41,569 nt of DNA from Campylobacterales bacterium (lineage in GTDB: Bacteria; Campylobacterota; Campylobacteria; Campylobacterales; Nitratiruptoraceae): positions 1 through 41,569 of the forward strand of contig JALWZJ010000151.1 of assembly GCA_027002625.1 (NCBI GenBank), written 5' to 3'. Shown here one piece after another: positions 19,610 to 27,964 of this stretch. The first letter of the stretch is position 1. Each line of letters starts with the position of its first letter. Below the pieces are notes generated by a model that saw only the letters and a list, made by a program, of their open reading frames with translations, was not told the origin of the DNA and searched no databases. The translations under genes were made by a program, and so were the position numbers.

Positions 19610-19773
19610 ACCGCAAACTCACTTCGTTTTACTCAGCTTCGTTTGCTTCACGCTCCTCCTATGACCGAGCGAGAGCTATGAGTATATGTGAGCCTTAAAT
19701 TCGAGGAATTTAGTTTAGTGGCGAACATACTAATAGCTGGTTTACCTCGAAACAAACGAAATAAGTTTGCGGT
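19610..19773. repeat. inverted repeat pair, 20-bp arms with 18/20 identity
   Basis: ACCGCAAACTCACTTCGTTT (19610-19629) versus AAACGAAATAAGTTTGCGGT (19754-19773). Confidence 0.7.
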
Positions 19774-19868
19774 TATTCTATTTCCATAAAAGGTGCTTTT
19801 GGGAGTATTTGTCCATAAAGTGATATCAAATAAAAATTTTTTGATGCAGCTTTTGTTGGCCACTATGT

Positions 19869-19897
19869 TTGACAAATTTTCGAGTTTTACTTACAAT
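19869..19897 (+). promoter_or_regulatory. sigma70-like promoter of the mazEF module
   Basis: TTGACA (19869-19874), 17-nt spacer, TACAAT (19892-19897). Confidence 0.7.
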
Positions 19898-19923
19898 GGT
19901 ATTACTATGGTTAGGAGAATGCC

Positions 19924-20175
19924 ATGAAGACGATCACGCTAAAAGCGGATGAGGATTTTTTCGAAAAAGTTACATTATTGGCCAAGACTTTGAATATCTC
20001 CAAAAGCGAGCTTATCAGAGAAGCGATCAGGGAGTATGAAAGAAATCTTTATAAAAAAAATGTCAAAAAGAGGATCCAAAAGGCTTCTTTAAAAGTAAGA
20101 AAAAGTATAGAAAATGAGATAAGAGAGCTTGAAGCGACTAATCTCGATGGATTGAGTGATGATGAAAAGAGGTGA
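19924..20175 (+). CDS. ribbon-helix-helix antitoxin
   Basis: MKTITLKADEDFFEKVTLLAKTLNISKSELIREAIREYER; precedes and overlaps a MazF gene. Confidence 0.75.
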   Translation: MKTITLKADEDFFEKVTLLAKTLNISKSELIREAIREYERNLYKKNVKKRIQKASLKVRKSIENEIRELEATNLDGLSDDEKR

Positions 20176-20503
20176 GATCTATCTTGCCAATCTCAATCCC
20201 AGGAAAGGAAACGAAGTAGGAAAATTGAGGCCGGTTCTGGTAGTACAAACGGATATGCTCAACGAGGTATCTCATCCGACCGTGATAGTCCTGCCTCTTT
20301 CTACTCAGCTTGTAGACGATGCCTATCCTTTGCGACTGAGAATAAAAAAGCGAGATAAGCTGGAAAGAGAGTCCGATATTTTATGTGACCAGATCAGAGC
20401 CATCGATGTACAAAGGATTAGCTCCCAAGCTTTGACGGTATTGACTGAAGAAGAGATGCTCGATATTGAAAATAGATTGGAAATCATCTTAGGATGTATA
20501 TGA
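20162..20503 (+). CDS. mazF: MazF/PemK-family endoribonuclease toxin
   Basis: [31 protein letters not shown]...VIVLPLST...[19 protein letters not shown] at 20162 (also possible 20156/20159). Confidence 0.88.
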   Translation: MKRGEIYLANLNPRKGNEVGKLRPVLVVQTDMLNEVSHPTVIVLPLSTQLVDDAYPLRLRIKKRDKLERESDILCDQIRAIDVQRISSQALTVLTEEEMLDIENRLEIILGCI

Positions 20504-20504
20504 A

Positions 20505-21401
20505 ATGAATATAGAAAGCATAAAAAAAGAGCGCCAAAAGTGGCTGGAGTGGAAAAATATCGCACCACTGCGCCAGCTTTTGGCCAAAATCCCAAAAGTT
20601 GAATGTGAAGTGGAGCTGGGGGATGTGATACGAGTGGATGGCGAGATCGACGAAGAGACCAAGAGGCTGGTGGATGAGGCGGCTTGGACGATGCGTCCAT
20701 GGCGTAAGGGACCTTTCGAGCTTTTTGGCACTTTTATCGATAGCGAATGGAAAAGCTATATCAAATACAATCTCCTCGAGCCCCATTTCGATCTACAGGG
20801 CAAAGATGTGGCCGATATCGGCTGCAACAACGGCTACTACCTCTTTCGTATGCTCTCCCATTCTCCAGCCTCTCTCACGGGTTTTGACCCCTCGCCACTT
20901 TTCAAGACCCAGTTCGATCTGATCGACCACTTCGTCCAAAGCTCCATCACCTACGAGCTACTTGGAGTGGAGCATCTGCCTATCTATCCCAAGCGTTTCG
21001 ATACGATCTTTTGTCTGGGAGTGCTCTATCACCGAAGCGATCCCGTGGCGACTCTCAAATGGCTCAGACAAGGACTCAAAAAGGGAGGTGAGCTCTTTTT
21101 GGATACTTTCTATATTGAGGGCGAGGAGCCGATAGCCCTGTGCCCGGCCAAAACCTACTCCAAAATCCCAAACGTCCACTTCGTCCCCACCATCCCCGCT
21201 CTTCGCAACTGGTGCGAGAGTGCGGGGATGGAGGAGTTCGAGGTGTTGGCCACCAAGCCCACCACCTTCGAGGAGCAGCGAAAGACCGAGTGGATCGAGG
21301 GGCAAAGCCTCGAGGACTTTTTGGATCCCAAGGATCCTACCCGCACGATCGAGGGGTATCCCGCTCCCAGACGGATCTATGTCAAACTAAGGAGGCCGTG
21401 A
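20505..21401 (+). CDS. cmoB: tRNA U34 carboxymethyltransferase CmoB
   Basis: [61 protein letters not shown]. Confidence 0.92.
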   Translation: MNIESIKKERQKWLEWKNIAPLRQLLAKIPKVECEVELGDVIRVDGEIDEETKRLVDEAAWTMRPWRKGPFELFGTFIDSEWKSYIKYNLLEPHFDLQGKDVADIGCNNGYYLFRMLSHSPASLTGFDPSPLFKTQFDLIDHFVQSSITYELLGVEHLPIYPKRFDTIFCLGVLYHRSDPVATLKWLRQGLKKGGELFLDTFYIEGEEPIALCPAKTYSKIPNVHFVPTIPALRNWCESAGMEEFEVLATKPTTFEEQRKTEWIEGQSLEDFLDPKDPTRTIEGYPAPRRIYVKLRRP

Positions 21402-22165
21402 TGATCAATGGAGTGCTGCTCGATATAGGAGGTGTGCTCTACGAGGGGAGTGAGCCAATACCTGGGGCCAAAGAGGCACTCGAAGAGCTCAAAAGTCACT
21501 ACGTGGTTCGCTTCTTGTCCAATACGAGCCGAATACCTCCATCCAAACTTCTCGAAAAACTTGCCAAGATGGGCTTCGAGGTGGAAGAGGAGGAGCTCTT
21601 TACCGCATTGAGTGCCGCCAAGCTCTTTTTGCAAAACGAAAAGGCCAAAGCCTATGTGATCGCCACCGACGAGGCCAAAGAGTACTTCGAGGATCTGGAG
21701 GGCGAGCTTCGCTACGTGCTGGTCTGCGACGCCTACACCAACTTCACTTACCAAGCTCTCAACCAGGGCTTTCGCCATTTGGAAGAGGGAGCTGGCTTTT
21801 TGGCTACCAATATCAACCGCTACTTCAAAGACACGGATGGCTTAAGCCTCGATGCGGGAGGATTTGTGAAGTGCTTGGAGTATGCCAGCTCCAAAAGCGC
21901 CAAGGTGCTTGGCAAGCCAAATTGTGAGTTTTTCAATCTGGCGATCCAGAGTATGGGGCTGCAAAAGAGTGAGGTGGTGATGGTGGGCGACGATATAGAG
22001 AGCGATATTTTGGGAGCCAAAAGCTGCTGGCTGAAAACCGTCATGGTCAAGACCGGTAAGTTCAAGCCCCAGGATCTGCAAAAGGGCAAGCCGGACTTCC
22101 TCATCGACTCCATCGCCCAGCTACCCAAGCTTTTGGATAGAATAAACGAAAAGGAGAGCCAATGA
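21401..22165 (+). CDS. HAD-IIA family hydrolase (NagD/LHPP-like)
   Basis: VLLDIGGVLYEG..., FLSNTSR, VMVGDDIESDILGA; start at ATG 21401 (RBS GGAGG). Confidence 0.85.
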   Translation: MINGVLLDIGGVLYEGSEPIPGAKEALEELKSHYVVRFLSNTSRIPPSKLLEKLAKMGFEVEEEELFTALSAAKLFLQNEKAKAYVIATDEAKEYFEDLEGELRYVLVCDAYTNFTYQALNQGFRHLEEGAGFLATNINRYFKDTDGLSLDAGGFVKCLEYASSKSAKVLGKPNCEFFNLAIQSMGLQKSEVVMVGDDIESDILGAKSCWLKTVMVKTGKFKPQDLQKGKPDFLIDSIAQLPKLLDRINEKESQ

Positions 22166-22518
22166 TAAAGGTATATGGGATCAAGACCTGCGGCAGTGTG
22201 AAAAAGGCGCTAAAGTGGTTGAACGACAGAGGTATCGAATATGAGTTTGTGGATTTCAAAAAGACGCCGGTAGGGTGCGACAAGATCGACGAGTGGATAG
22301 CCAAGGTAGGCATAGACAAGCTCTTCAACACCCGTGGGACCAAATATCGCCAGCTGGGCCTCAAAGAGCTTAATCTCGATGAAAACGGCAAAAGGGAGTG
22401 GTTGTGCAAAGAGAATCTGCTAATCAAACGACCCGTCATCGAGCTGGAGAATGGCGATGTGATCGTAGGGTATGACGAGGAGCTCTACAAAAAGGTATTT
22501 GGTGGCAAAAATCGATAA
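22162..22518 (+). CDS. ArsC/Spx-family thioredoxin-like protein
   Basis: KVYGIKTCGSVKKALKWLNDRGIEYEFVDFKKTP...LFNTRGTKYRQLGL...IKRPVIE. Confidence 0.88.
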   Translation: MIKVYGIKTCGSVKKALKWLNDRGIEYEFVDFKKTPVGCDKIDEWIAKVGIDKLFNTRGTKYRQLGLKELNLDENGKREWLCKENLLIKRPVIELENGDVIVGYDEELYKKVFGGKNR

Positions 22519-22728
22519 GATTAAAGAGCTTATCGGTTATCTCAAAGTTGTCTTGGGTATATTGGTGGCGATAGATGTTTCCATTATCGGATGGCTTTTT
22601 AAAAATGAGGAGCGCTTGTCCAATACAGAAATAGTTTTATCGCGATAGCCGTAGTTATTGCGACAATTGGTGTTATAATAGTCAATAAAAAAATACTAAA
22701 CGAGATAGACAAATTAGAGGAGCTGTAA
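22502..22728 (+). pseudogene. small two-TM membrane protein split by a probable 1-nt frameshift
   Basis: Frame from GTG 22502: VAKIDKIKELIGYLKVVLGILVAIDVSIIGWLFKNEERLSNT(EIVLSR*); the -1 frame then continues RNSFIAIAVVIATIGVIIVNKKILNEIDKLEEL* to 22728. Confidence 0.55.
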
Positions 22729-22829
22729 TGAATACGTTGATCATTATCGTTACGCTTATCGCTATTGCAGGTCTGAGCTATATGGTATATGATGCGGTCA
22801 CGCATGATACAAAAGCGAAGACTCATTGA
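22728..22829 (+). CDS. 33-aa single-TM microprotein
   Basis: MNTLIIIVTLIAIAGLSYMVYDAVTHDTKAKTH*; TAATG coupling with preceding frame. Confidence 0.5.
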   Translation: MNTLIIIVTLIAIAGLSYMVYDAVTHDTKAKTH

Positions 22830-22845
22830 ATTGAAAAGTTGAAGC

Positions 22846-23235
22846 ATGAAGCTTAAAACACACCTCAAACTGGATCCCACGCTCTGTGGTGAAGTGGTAA
22901 AGCTAAAGGAGGGATACGCCAAAGTGCGTCTCGTGACCACTGAGGTGATGGCGGCCGATGAGCGAGGGTTGGCGCATGGCGGATTTACCTTCGGTGCGGC
23001 GGACTTTGCCGCTATGGCTGCGGTGAACGATGAAAATGTGGTGCTGGTAGAGGCGACGAGCCGCTTTTTGGCTCCCGTAGTGGTAGGTGATGTAGTAGAA
23101 TTTGAAGCTCAAGTCACCAAAAAAGAGGGCAAAAGAGCCTGGGTGGATGTAAAGGGCTCGGTGGAGGGGAAGGTGGTCTTTGAAGGCAGCTTCACTACCT
23201 ACACTCCTTCAAGGCATATCTTAGATCGCTCGTAG
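22846..23235 (+). CDS. hotdog-fold thioesterase (PaaI-like)
   Basis: ERGLAHGGFTFGAADFAAMAAVN...VEATSRFLAPVVVGDVVEFEAQV. Confidence 0.8.
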   Translation: MKLKTHLKLDPTLCGEVVKLKEGYAKVRLVTTEVMAADERGLAHGGFTFGAADFAAMAAVNDENVVLVEATSRFLAPVVVGDVVEFEAQVTKKEGKRAWVDVKGSVEGKVVFEGSFTTYTPSRHILDRS

Positions 23236-23817
23236 CCAGTAGTCCACATGGCGCTGCTCCTGGGCTATGGTGGTGGGCTCGCCATGACCAGGATAGATCG
23301 GCTTGTTCTCTTGGATGGTCTTGAATCTTTCAAGACTTCGCTTCATCGCTTCTGGATCACTGAAAGGAAAGTCCACCCGCCCGATACTGCCATGAAAGAT
23401 AAAGTCCCCGCTACACCAAAAATCCCCAAAATCGATCACGCTGCATCCAGGAGTATGGCCTGGAAAGTGTAAAAACGTGATCTCTTCTCCAGCTATCTTT
23501 ATAGGCCCCTCCTGGACCAAGATATCTGGCTCGCTCTTTGGCATGGGGATGCCAAATTGATCTCGCTTCAGAAAAAAGGCGTCATCTTGATGGATGACAA
23601 TTGGGACGCCAAGTCTTTCTTTGAGCTCGGCATTGCTCCAGACATGGTCGAAGTGGCCGTGGGTGTTGAGGATGGCTACGGGATTTTGGACGTTTTGCAG
23701 TACCCACTCGGTAGCTCCCACACCCGGATCGACGATGAACTCTTTACCGTTTTTGGTTACGATATAGCAGTTGGTCTGATACTGACCCATGGGTCGACTG
23801 ATTATTTGCATACTCAC
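23221..23817 (-). CDS. metallo-beta-lactamase fold hydrolase (glyoxalase II-like)
   Basis: NTHGHFDHV, FPGHTPGC, YPGHGEPT. Confidence 0.9.
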   Translation of the reverse strand: MSMQIISRPMGQYQTNCYIVTKNGKEFIVDPGVGATEWVLQNVQNPVAILNTHGHFDHVWSNAELKERLGVPIVIHQDDAFFLKRDQFGIPMPKSEPDILVQEGPIKIAGEEITFLHFPGHTPGCSVIDFGDFWCSGDFIFHGSIGRVDFPFSDPEAMKRSLERFKTIQENKPIYPGHGEPTTIAQEQRHVDYWLRAI

Positions 23818-23831
23818 TCCAAAGGATTGGG

Positions 23832-24656
23832 ATGGAATTTTTCTCTACGCTCGAACAGATCTTGCAAATTGGCGATCCCGCCAAAAAGATAGCACATTGT
23901 ACCAATTTTTACGAGGCTTTTACAAAGGGTGAAGTAAAGATGGAGCCAGCTGACGAGCCAAAGGTATTTGAGAGTCCTTCATACGCCGCTATCTGTACTA
24001 TCGTCCCACCCACCCAGGTGCCCAGACGCTCTCGGTTTGGCACTACCGAGGGCAGAGCCGTGCTTTTGCACGCTATCGCCCATATCGAGTATAGTGCTAT
24101 CGATCTGGCGTTGGATGCGTGCTATCGCTACCGAGATCTTCCTTGGCAGTTTTATCACGATTGGTTAGAGGTGGCGATGGATGAGTGCAGGCATTTTTCG
24201 ATGATAGAGGAGCTTTTGGGGGAGCTTGGTTACAGATATGGAGACTTTCCTGTGCATCAAGGGCTTTTCGATGCGGCGATGGCTTCATTAGATCTCATCA
24301 GCCGCATGGCGGTGGTGCCCAGATACCTTGAAGCCAATGGCCTCGATGCCAATCCCAAGATGATAGCCAAGCTGGAGCGCTTCACAGACGATATGGCCAA
24401 AAGGATGAAAAAGGCTTTGGAAGTGATACTGGCCGAGGAGGTGGAGCATGTGGCCAAGGGGGATAGGTGGTTTCGCTGGGCTTGCAAGAGGTCTGGGATA
24501 GAGGATATGGAGAAGGAATATTTTAGGCGGGTAGAGCGGGTCTATCCCGGGACTCTTGGCAGCAAGGAAGGACTCAACATAGAAGATAGAAAACGGGCCG
24601 GTTTTAGTTGCAGCGAGATTCGGCTTTTGGCCAAAAAGGAGGTGGATTGTCAATAA
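23832..24656 (+). CDS. ferritin-like DUF455 family protein
   Basis: LLHAIAHIEYSAIDLALDA, MDECRHF, LAEEVEHV di-iron-type motifs. Confidence 0.85.
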   Translation: MEFFSTLEQILQIGDPAKKIAHCTNFYEAFTKGEVKMEPADEPKVFESPSYAAICTIVPPTQVPRRSRFGTTEGRAVLLHAIAHIEYSAIDLALDACYRYRDLPWQFYHDWLEVAMDECRHFSMIEELLGELGYRYGDFPVHQGLFDAAMASLDLISRMAVVPRYLEANGLDANPKMIAKLERFTDDMAKRMKKALEVILAEEVEHVAKGDRWFRWACKRSGIEDMEKEYFRRVERVYPGTLGSKEGLNIEDRKRAGFSCSEIRLLAKKEVDCQ

Positions 24657-24733
24657 AAATTATCCACTTTAAAAAGTTATCTCTATTAAGCGATCGCATT
24701 AAATATAGAAGGATGGATTAAGCCGACTTTTAG

Positions 24734-24739
24734 TATAAT
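24734..24739 (+). promoter_or_regulatory. -10 element TATAAT upstream of the DegT-family gene
   Basis: TTAGTATAATATAAGC about 30 nt before ATG 24771. Confidence 0.45.
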
Positions 24740-24770
24740 ATAAGCAATTTCTTTAAGTTAGGAGCAAGTA

Positions 24771-25898
24771 ATGAAAAAAGTGCCACTCTTTTCACTGCCG
24801 ATAGGAAAGGCAGAGGAGCAGGAGATCCAAGAGGCTTTGGCCAAAAAGCCCAAAGTAGAGAGACTCGAAGAGGAGTTCGCCAGATATATCGGCTCCGAAG
24901 CTGCCGTGGCTACTGTCAATGAGACGGCGGCTTTGCATCTGGCGATGACGGCGATCGATCTGAAGCGTGGAGACAAGATCCTTTGTAGTGTCAACTCCTA
25001 TCCAAACGTCCCCGAAGTGGTGCGCCATTTCGATGCGGAGCCGATCTTCGTGGATATCGATACGGAGGATTTCAATATCGATCTGGATGAGATGGAGAAG
25101 ATCTTGGCCAAAAACAAAAGCAAAAAGCTCAAAGGAGCCATCATCTCCCATATAGCGGGGCAGCCAACCGATCTGGATCGCCTCTACGATATCGCCCAGC
25201 GCTACAACATCCTCATCATAGAAGATGCCAACGAAGCGATGGGTGCTACCTATAAAGGTCAAAAGATCGGAAGTCTCAAAGCCGATATCACCACATTCAG
25301 CTTCAATCCCCACAGACGTTTTAGTACCTGTGCTGGTGGGATGATGACCATGAGCGACGAGGAGCTCGAAGAGCGCTCCAGGCTGCTGCGCTCCAACGCC
25401 ATCGTCAAAAGCGAGTGGGGTGAGGACGGGAGTCTGGGCTATGTCTACGAGGTAGTGGATATCGGTCTGGAGTACGAGATGGATGATCTGGATGCCGGGT
25501 TCAACCTCGCGCAGCTGGCCAAAAACGACGAGGCCATCAAAAGACGCCAAGAGATAGTCTCCATCTATCGCAAGGAGCTGGCCGACACACCCCATATCGA
25601 GCTGCCAAAGCAGGTACGCGAGCATATCTACTCCCTTTTTATCATCAAAGTAGACAAAAACCGAGACTCCTTCGCCAGAGAGCTCTACAAACGGGGTATC
25701 GAGGTGGGACTACACTATATTCCATTGCATCTATTGAGCTACTACAAACAAAAATACAGCTTGCGGGTCAACGACTATCCAAAGGCGTTGCGTAATTTTC
25801 AGCAAATCCTTTCGATCCCCGTACACGAAGGGCTCAGTGACGAAGATGTGGCCTATGTGATCGAGCAGATCAAAGAGGTGGCGCGATCTCGGGTCTGA
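24771..25898 (+). CDS. DegT/DnrJ/EryC1/StrS-family protein lacking the canonical PLP lysine
   Basis: Family motifs ATVNETAALHLAM, EDANEAMGA, but FSFNPHRRFSTCAGG in place of FSFHxxKxxTxxEGG. Confidence 0.85.
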   Translation: MKKVPLFSLPIGKAEEQEIQEALAKKPKVERLEEEFARYIGSEAAVATVNETAALHLAMTAIDLKRGDKILCSVNSYPNVPEVVRHFDAEPIFVDIDTEDFNIDLDEMEKILAKNKSKKLKGAIISHIAGQPTDLDRLYDIAQRYNILIIEDANEAMGATYKGQKIGSLKADITTFSFNPHRRFSTCAGGMMTMSDEELEERSRLLRSNAIVKSEWGEDGSLGYVYEVVDIGLEYEMDDLDAGFNLAQLAKNDEAIKRRQEIVSIYRKELADTPHIELPKQVREHIYSLFIIKVDKNRDSFARELYKRGIEVGLHYIPLHLLSYYKQKYSLRVNDYPKALRNFQQILSIPVHEGLSDEDVAYVIEQIKEVARSRV

Positions 25899-25948
25899 GC
25901 TCATGGATCGAGGCGGCCTGGTACCGGCCCAGGTGGTACCATAGGATA

Positions 25949-26824
25949 GTGAGTGCTCTTTTATTGCCTCTAAGCTGGATCTACTGTGCTATTGCCACCT
26001 CCCTGGCCCGCTGCACACAAAAAAGAGATTTTGGTGTACCTGTGATAAGCGTGGGCAATCTCGTCGCAGGAGGGAGTGGCAAAAGCCCTATGGTAGAGGC
26101 TTTGGCCAAAAGGTACGACAAAGCCGCCGTAATACTGCGTGGCTATGGGCGAAAAAGTAGAGGAGTGGAGGTGGTGAGCCGCTGGGGAGCGATAGAAGTG
26201 GATATAAAGCGAAGCGGAGACGAGGCGATGATGTTGGCCAAAGCTTTGCCAAAAGCTTGTGTCATCGTAAGCGAAAATAGAGACAAGGGAATCCAAAAGG
26301 CCAAGGAACTGGGCGCTGAAGTGGTCTTTTTGGACGATGGCTTTCGCCACTGCCTCGAAAAGCTCGATATCTTGATCCAACCCTCCACTCCAAATAGTTG
26401 GTGTCTCCCATCAGGTCCCTATCGCCTCTCACCTCGTTTGGCCAAAAGGGCCGATATTGTTCTAAAGCCAGAAGATATGGTAAAAGAGGTGAGAGTCCGT
26501 CATGCCACGCCTCGGATGGTGCTTGTGACGGCCATCGCCAATCCCGCTCGCCTCGATCCCTTTTTGCCGCCTCTTGTGGCTCGCTACGAGTTTGTGGATC
26601 ATCACGATTTTACAAAAGAGGAGTTGCAAAAAATTTGGCAAAAGGAGCGACCCGACTCCTTTTTGGTCACGGCCAAAGATGCGGTGAAGCTGGAGCGATT
26701 TGGCTATCCCCTCTCTTTGTTGGAACTGAGCCTCCAGCTACCCCACTGGCTCTATGAGAGGGTGGATAACTATGTGAAGGAGTACTATGCAAAAAAAGAT
26801 TCAGACCGTTCAGACGCTGCTTGA
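25949..26824 (+). CDS. lpxK: tetraacyldisaccharide 4'-kinase
   Basis: VPVISVGNLVAGGSGKSPMVEALA, LDDGFRH, DHHDF; homologous reading frame appears to extend upstream to about 25895. Confidence 0.9.
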   Translation: MSALLLPLSWIYCAIATSLARCTQKRDFGVPVISVGNLVAGGSGKSPMVEALAKRYDKAAVILRGYGRKSRGVEVVSRWGAIEVDIKRSGDEAMMLAKALPKACVIVSENRDKGIQKAKELGAEVVFLDDGFRHCLEKLDILIQPSTPNSWCLPSGPYRLSPRLAKRADIVLKPEDMVKEVRVRHATPRMVLVTAIANPARLDPFLPPLVARYEFVDHHDFTKEELQKIWQKERPDSFLVTAKDAVKLERFGYPLSLLELSLQLPHWLYERVDNYVKEYYAKKDSDRSDAA

Positions 26825-27641
26825 TGCGCTGCCGTTTATCAAAAAGTTTCGAGATCAAACCTTCGTGATCAAGTATGGTGGAAGCGCTCAGAGTGATCAG
26901 AAGCTTAAAGAACGCTTCGCCGAGGATATCTTGCTGCTTTATACCGTGGGGATCAAGCCCGTGGTGGTGCATGGCGGGGGCAAGCGGATCACGGAGATCC
27001 TCTCTCGCCTCAAGATCGATACCAAATTCATCGACGGGCAGCGGGTGACTACGGCCGAGGTGATGGAGATCGTGGAGATGGTGCTTAGTGGCGACATCAA
27101 CAAAGAGATCGTCAGTCTCCTTAACAACCATGGAGCCAAGGCGATCGGCATCAGTGGCAAAGATGCCCACTTCATCACCGCCAGACCCAAGGACTTCGAG
27201 AAGTTTGGCTACACCGGAGTGATCGACCATATCGATCCGACAGTTGTACACAATCTACTCGAAGAGCAGTTCGTCCCCGTCATCGCTCCCATAGCCGCCA
27301 GCAACCAGCTGGGACACCCAGGCTACAACATCAACGCCGATCTGTGTGCGAGCAAAGTAGCAGCGGCTCTGGGGGCCAAAAAGATCATCTTCCTCACCGA
27401 CACTCCGGGAGTCTTGGACAAAGAGGGTAAGCTCATCTCCACTCTTACAAGAGAAAAGATCGAGCTGCTCAAAAAAGATGGCACCATCAGCGGTGGGATG
27501 ATCCCTAAAGTAGATGCATGTCTTGAGGCGGTGGATGGAGGAGTCGAAAAGGCTCATATCATCGATGGACGGGTGGAGCATTCGCTGCTTCTTGAGATTT
27601 TCACCAGCGAGGGGATCGGTACGCAAGTTTTAGGAGGTTAG
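26787..27641 (+). CDS. argB: acetylglutamate kinase
   Basis: FVIKYGGSAQ, VVVHGGGKRI, NINAD, LTDTPGVLD, GGMIPKV. Confidence 0.95.
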   Translation: MQKKIQTVQTLLDALPFIKKFRDQTFVIKYGGSAQSDQKLKERFAEDILLLYTVGIKPVVVHGGGKRITEILSRLKIDTKFIDGQRVTTAEVMEIVEMVLSGDINKEIVSLLNNHGAKAIGISGKDAHFITARPKDFEKFGYTGVIDHIDPTVVHNLLEEQFVPVIAPIAASNQLGHPGYNINADLCASKVAAALGAKKIIFLTDTPGVLDKEGKLISTLTREKIELLKKDGTISGGMIPKVDACLEAVDGGVEKAHIIDGRVEHSLLLEIFTSEGIGTQVLGG

Positions 27642-27642
27642 G

Positions 27643-27960
27643 ATGCAGCTGGTACTTTCTACGTGCGCCACTATCGAGGAAGCTAAAAAGATCGCCAAAA
27701 CTTTGGTAGAGGAGCGGCTGGCCGCTTGCGTCAATATCGTACCACAGATCCTCTCTATCTACGAATGGGAAGGACTGCAAGAAGATAGCGAGGTGTTACT
27801 GCTCATCAAGACCCGCTCTATGGAGCTGGTGGAGGAGCGGATAAAGGAGCTACACTCTTATGAGGTGCCTGAGATCATCGCCATCGAGATTCAGGAAGGA
27901 AGCCAGGAGTATCTGGAGTGGATGGATCGCATTTTGGTACAATACGACAAAAAAAGGTGA
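27643..27960 (+). CDS. cutA: divalent cation tolerance protein CutA
   Basis: EERLAACVNIVPQILSIYEWEG, LLLIKTR, YEVPEIIAIEI. Confidence 0.92.
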   Translation: MQLVLSTCATIEEAKKIAKTLVEERLAACVNIVPQILSIYEWEGLQEDSEVLLLIKTRSMELVEERIKELHSYEVPEIIAIEIQEGSQEYLEWMDRILVQYDKKR

Positions 27961-27964
27961 GGTG

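Noticed and set aside
19648-19875. 75-aa minus-strand ORF
   Set aside because: Spans the inverted-repeat block and mazEF upstream region; no RBS or motif.
22590-22650. Programmed -1 frameshifting in the microprotein gene
   Set aside because: TTTTTAAAAA run lies upstream of an in-frame TGA (22606-22608) in the -1 frame, so slippage there would terminate; no slippery heptamer after it.
22599-22940. 113-aa minus-strand ORF
   Set aside because: Antisense to the plus-strand membrane microproteins and thioesterase start; composition not protein-like.
24692-24699. GCGATCGC octamer (cyanobacterial HIP1 core)
   Set aside because: Noted once, in an intergenic region; no evidence of iteration in what I read.
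25915-25945. Repeated GGTACC sites before lpxK as a regulatory palindrome
   Set aside because: Explained by the probable LpxK N-terminal coding frame (WYRPRWYHR).
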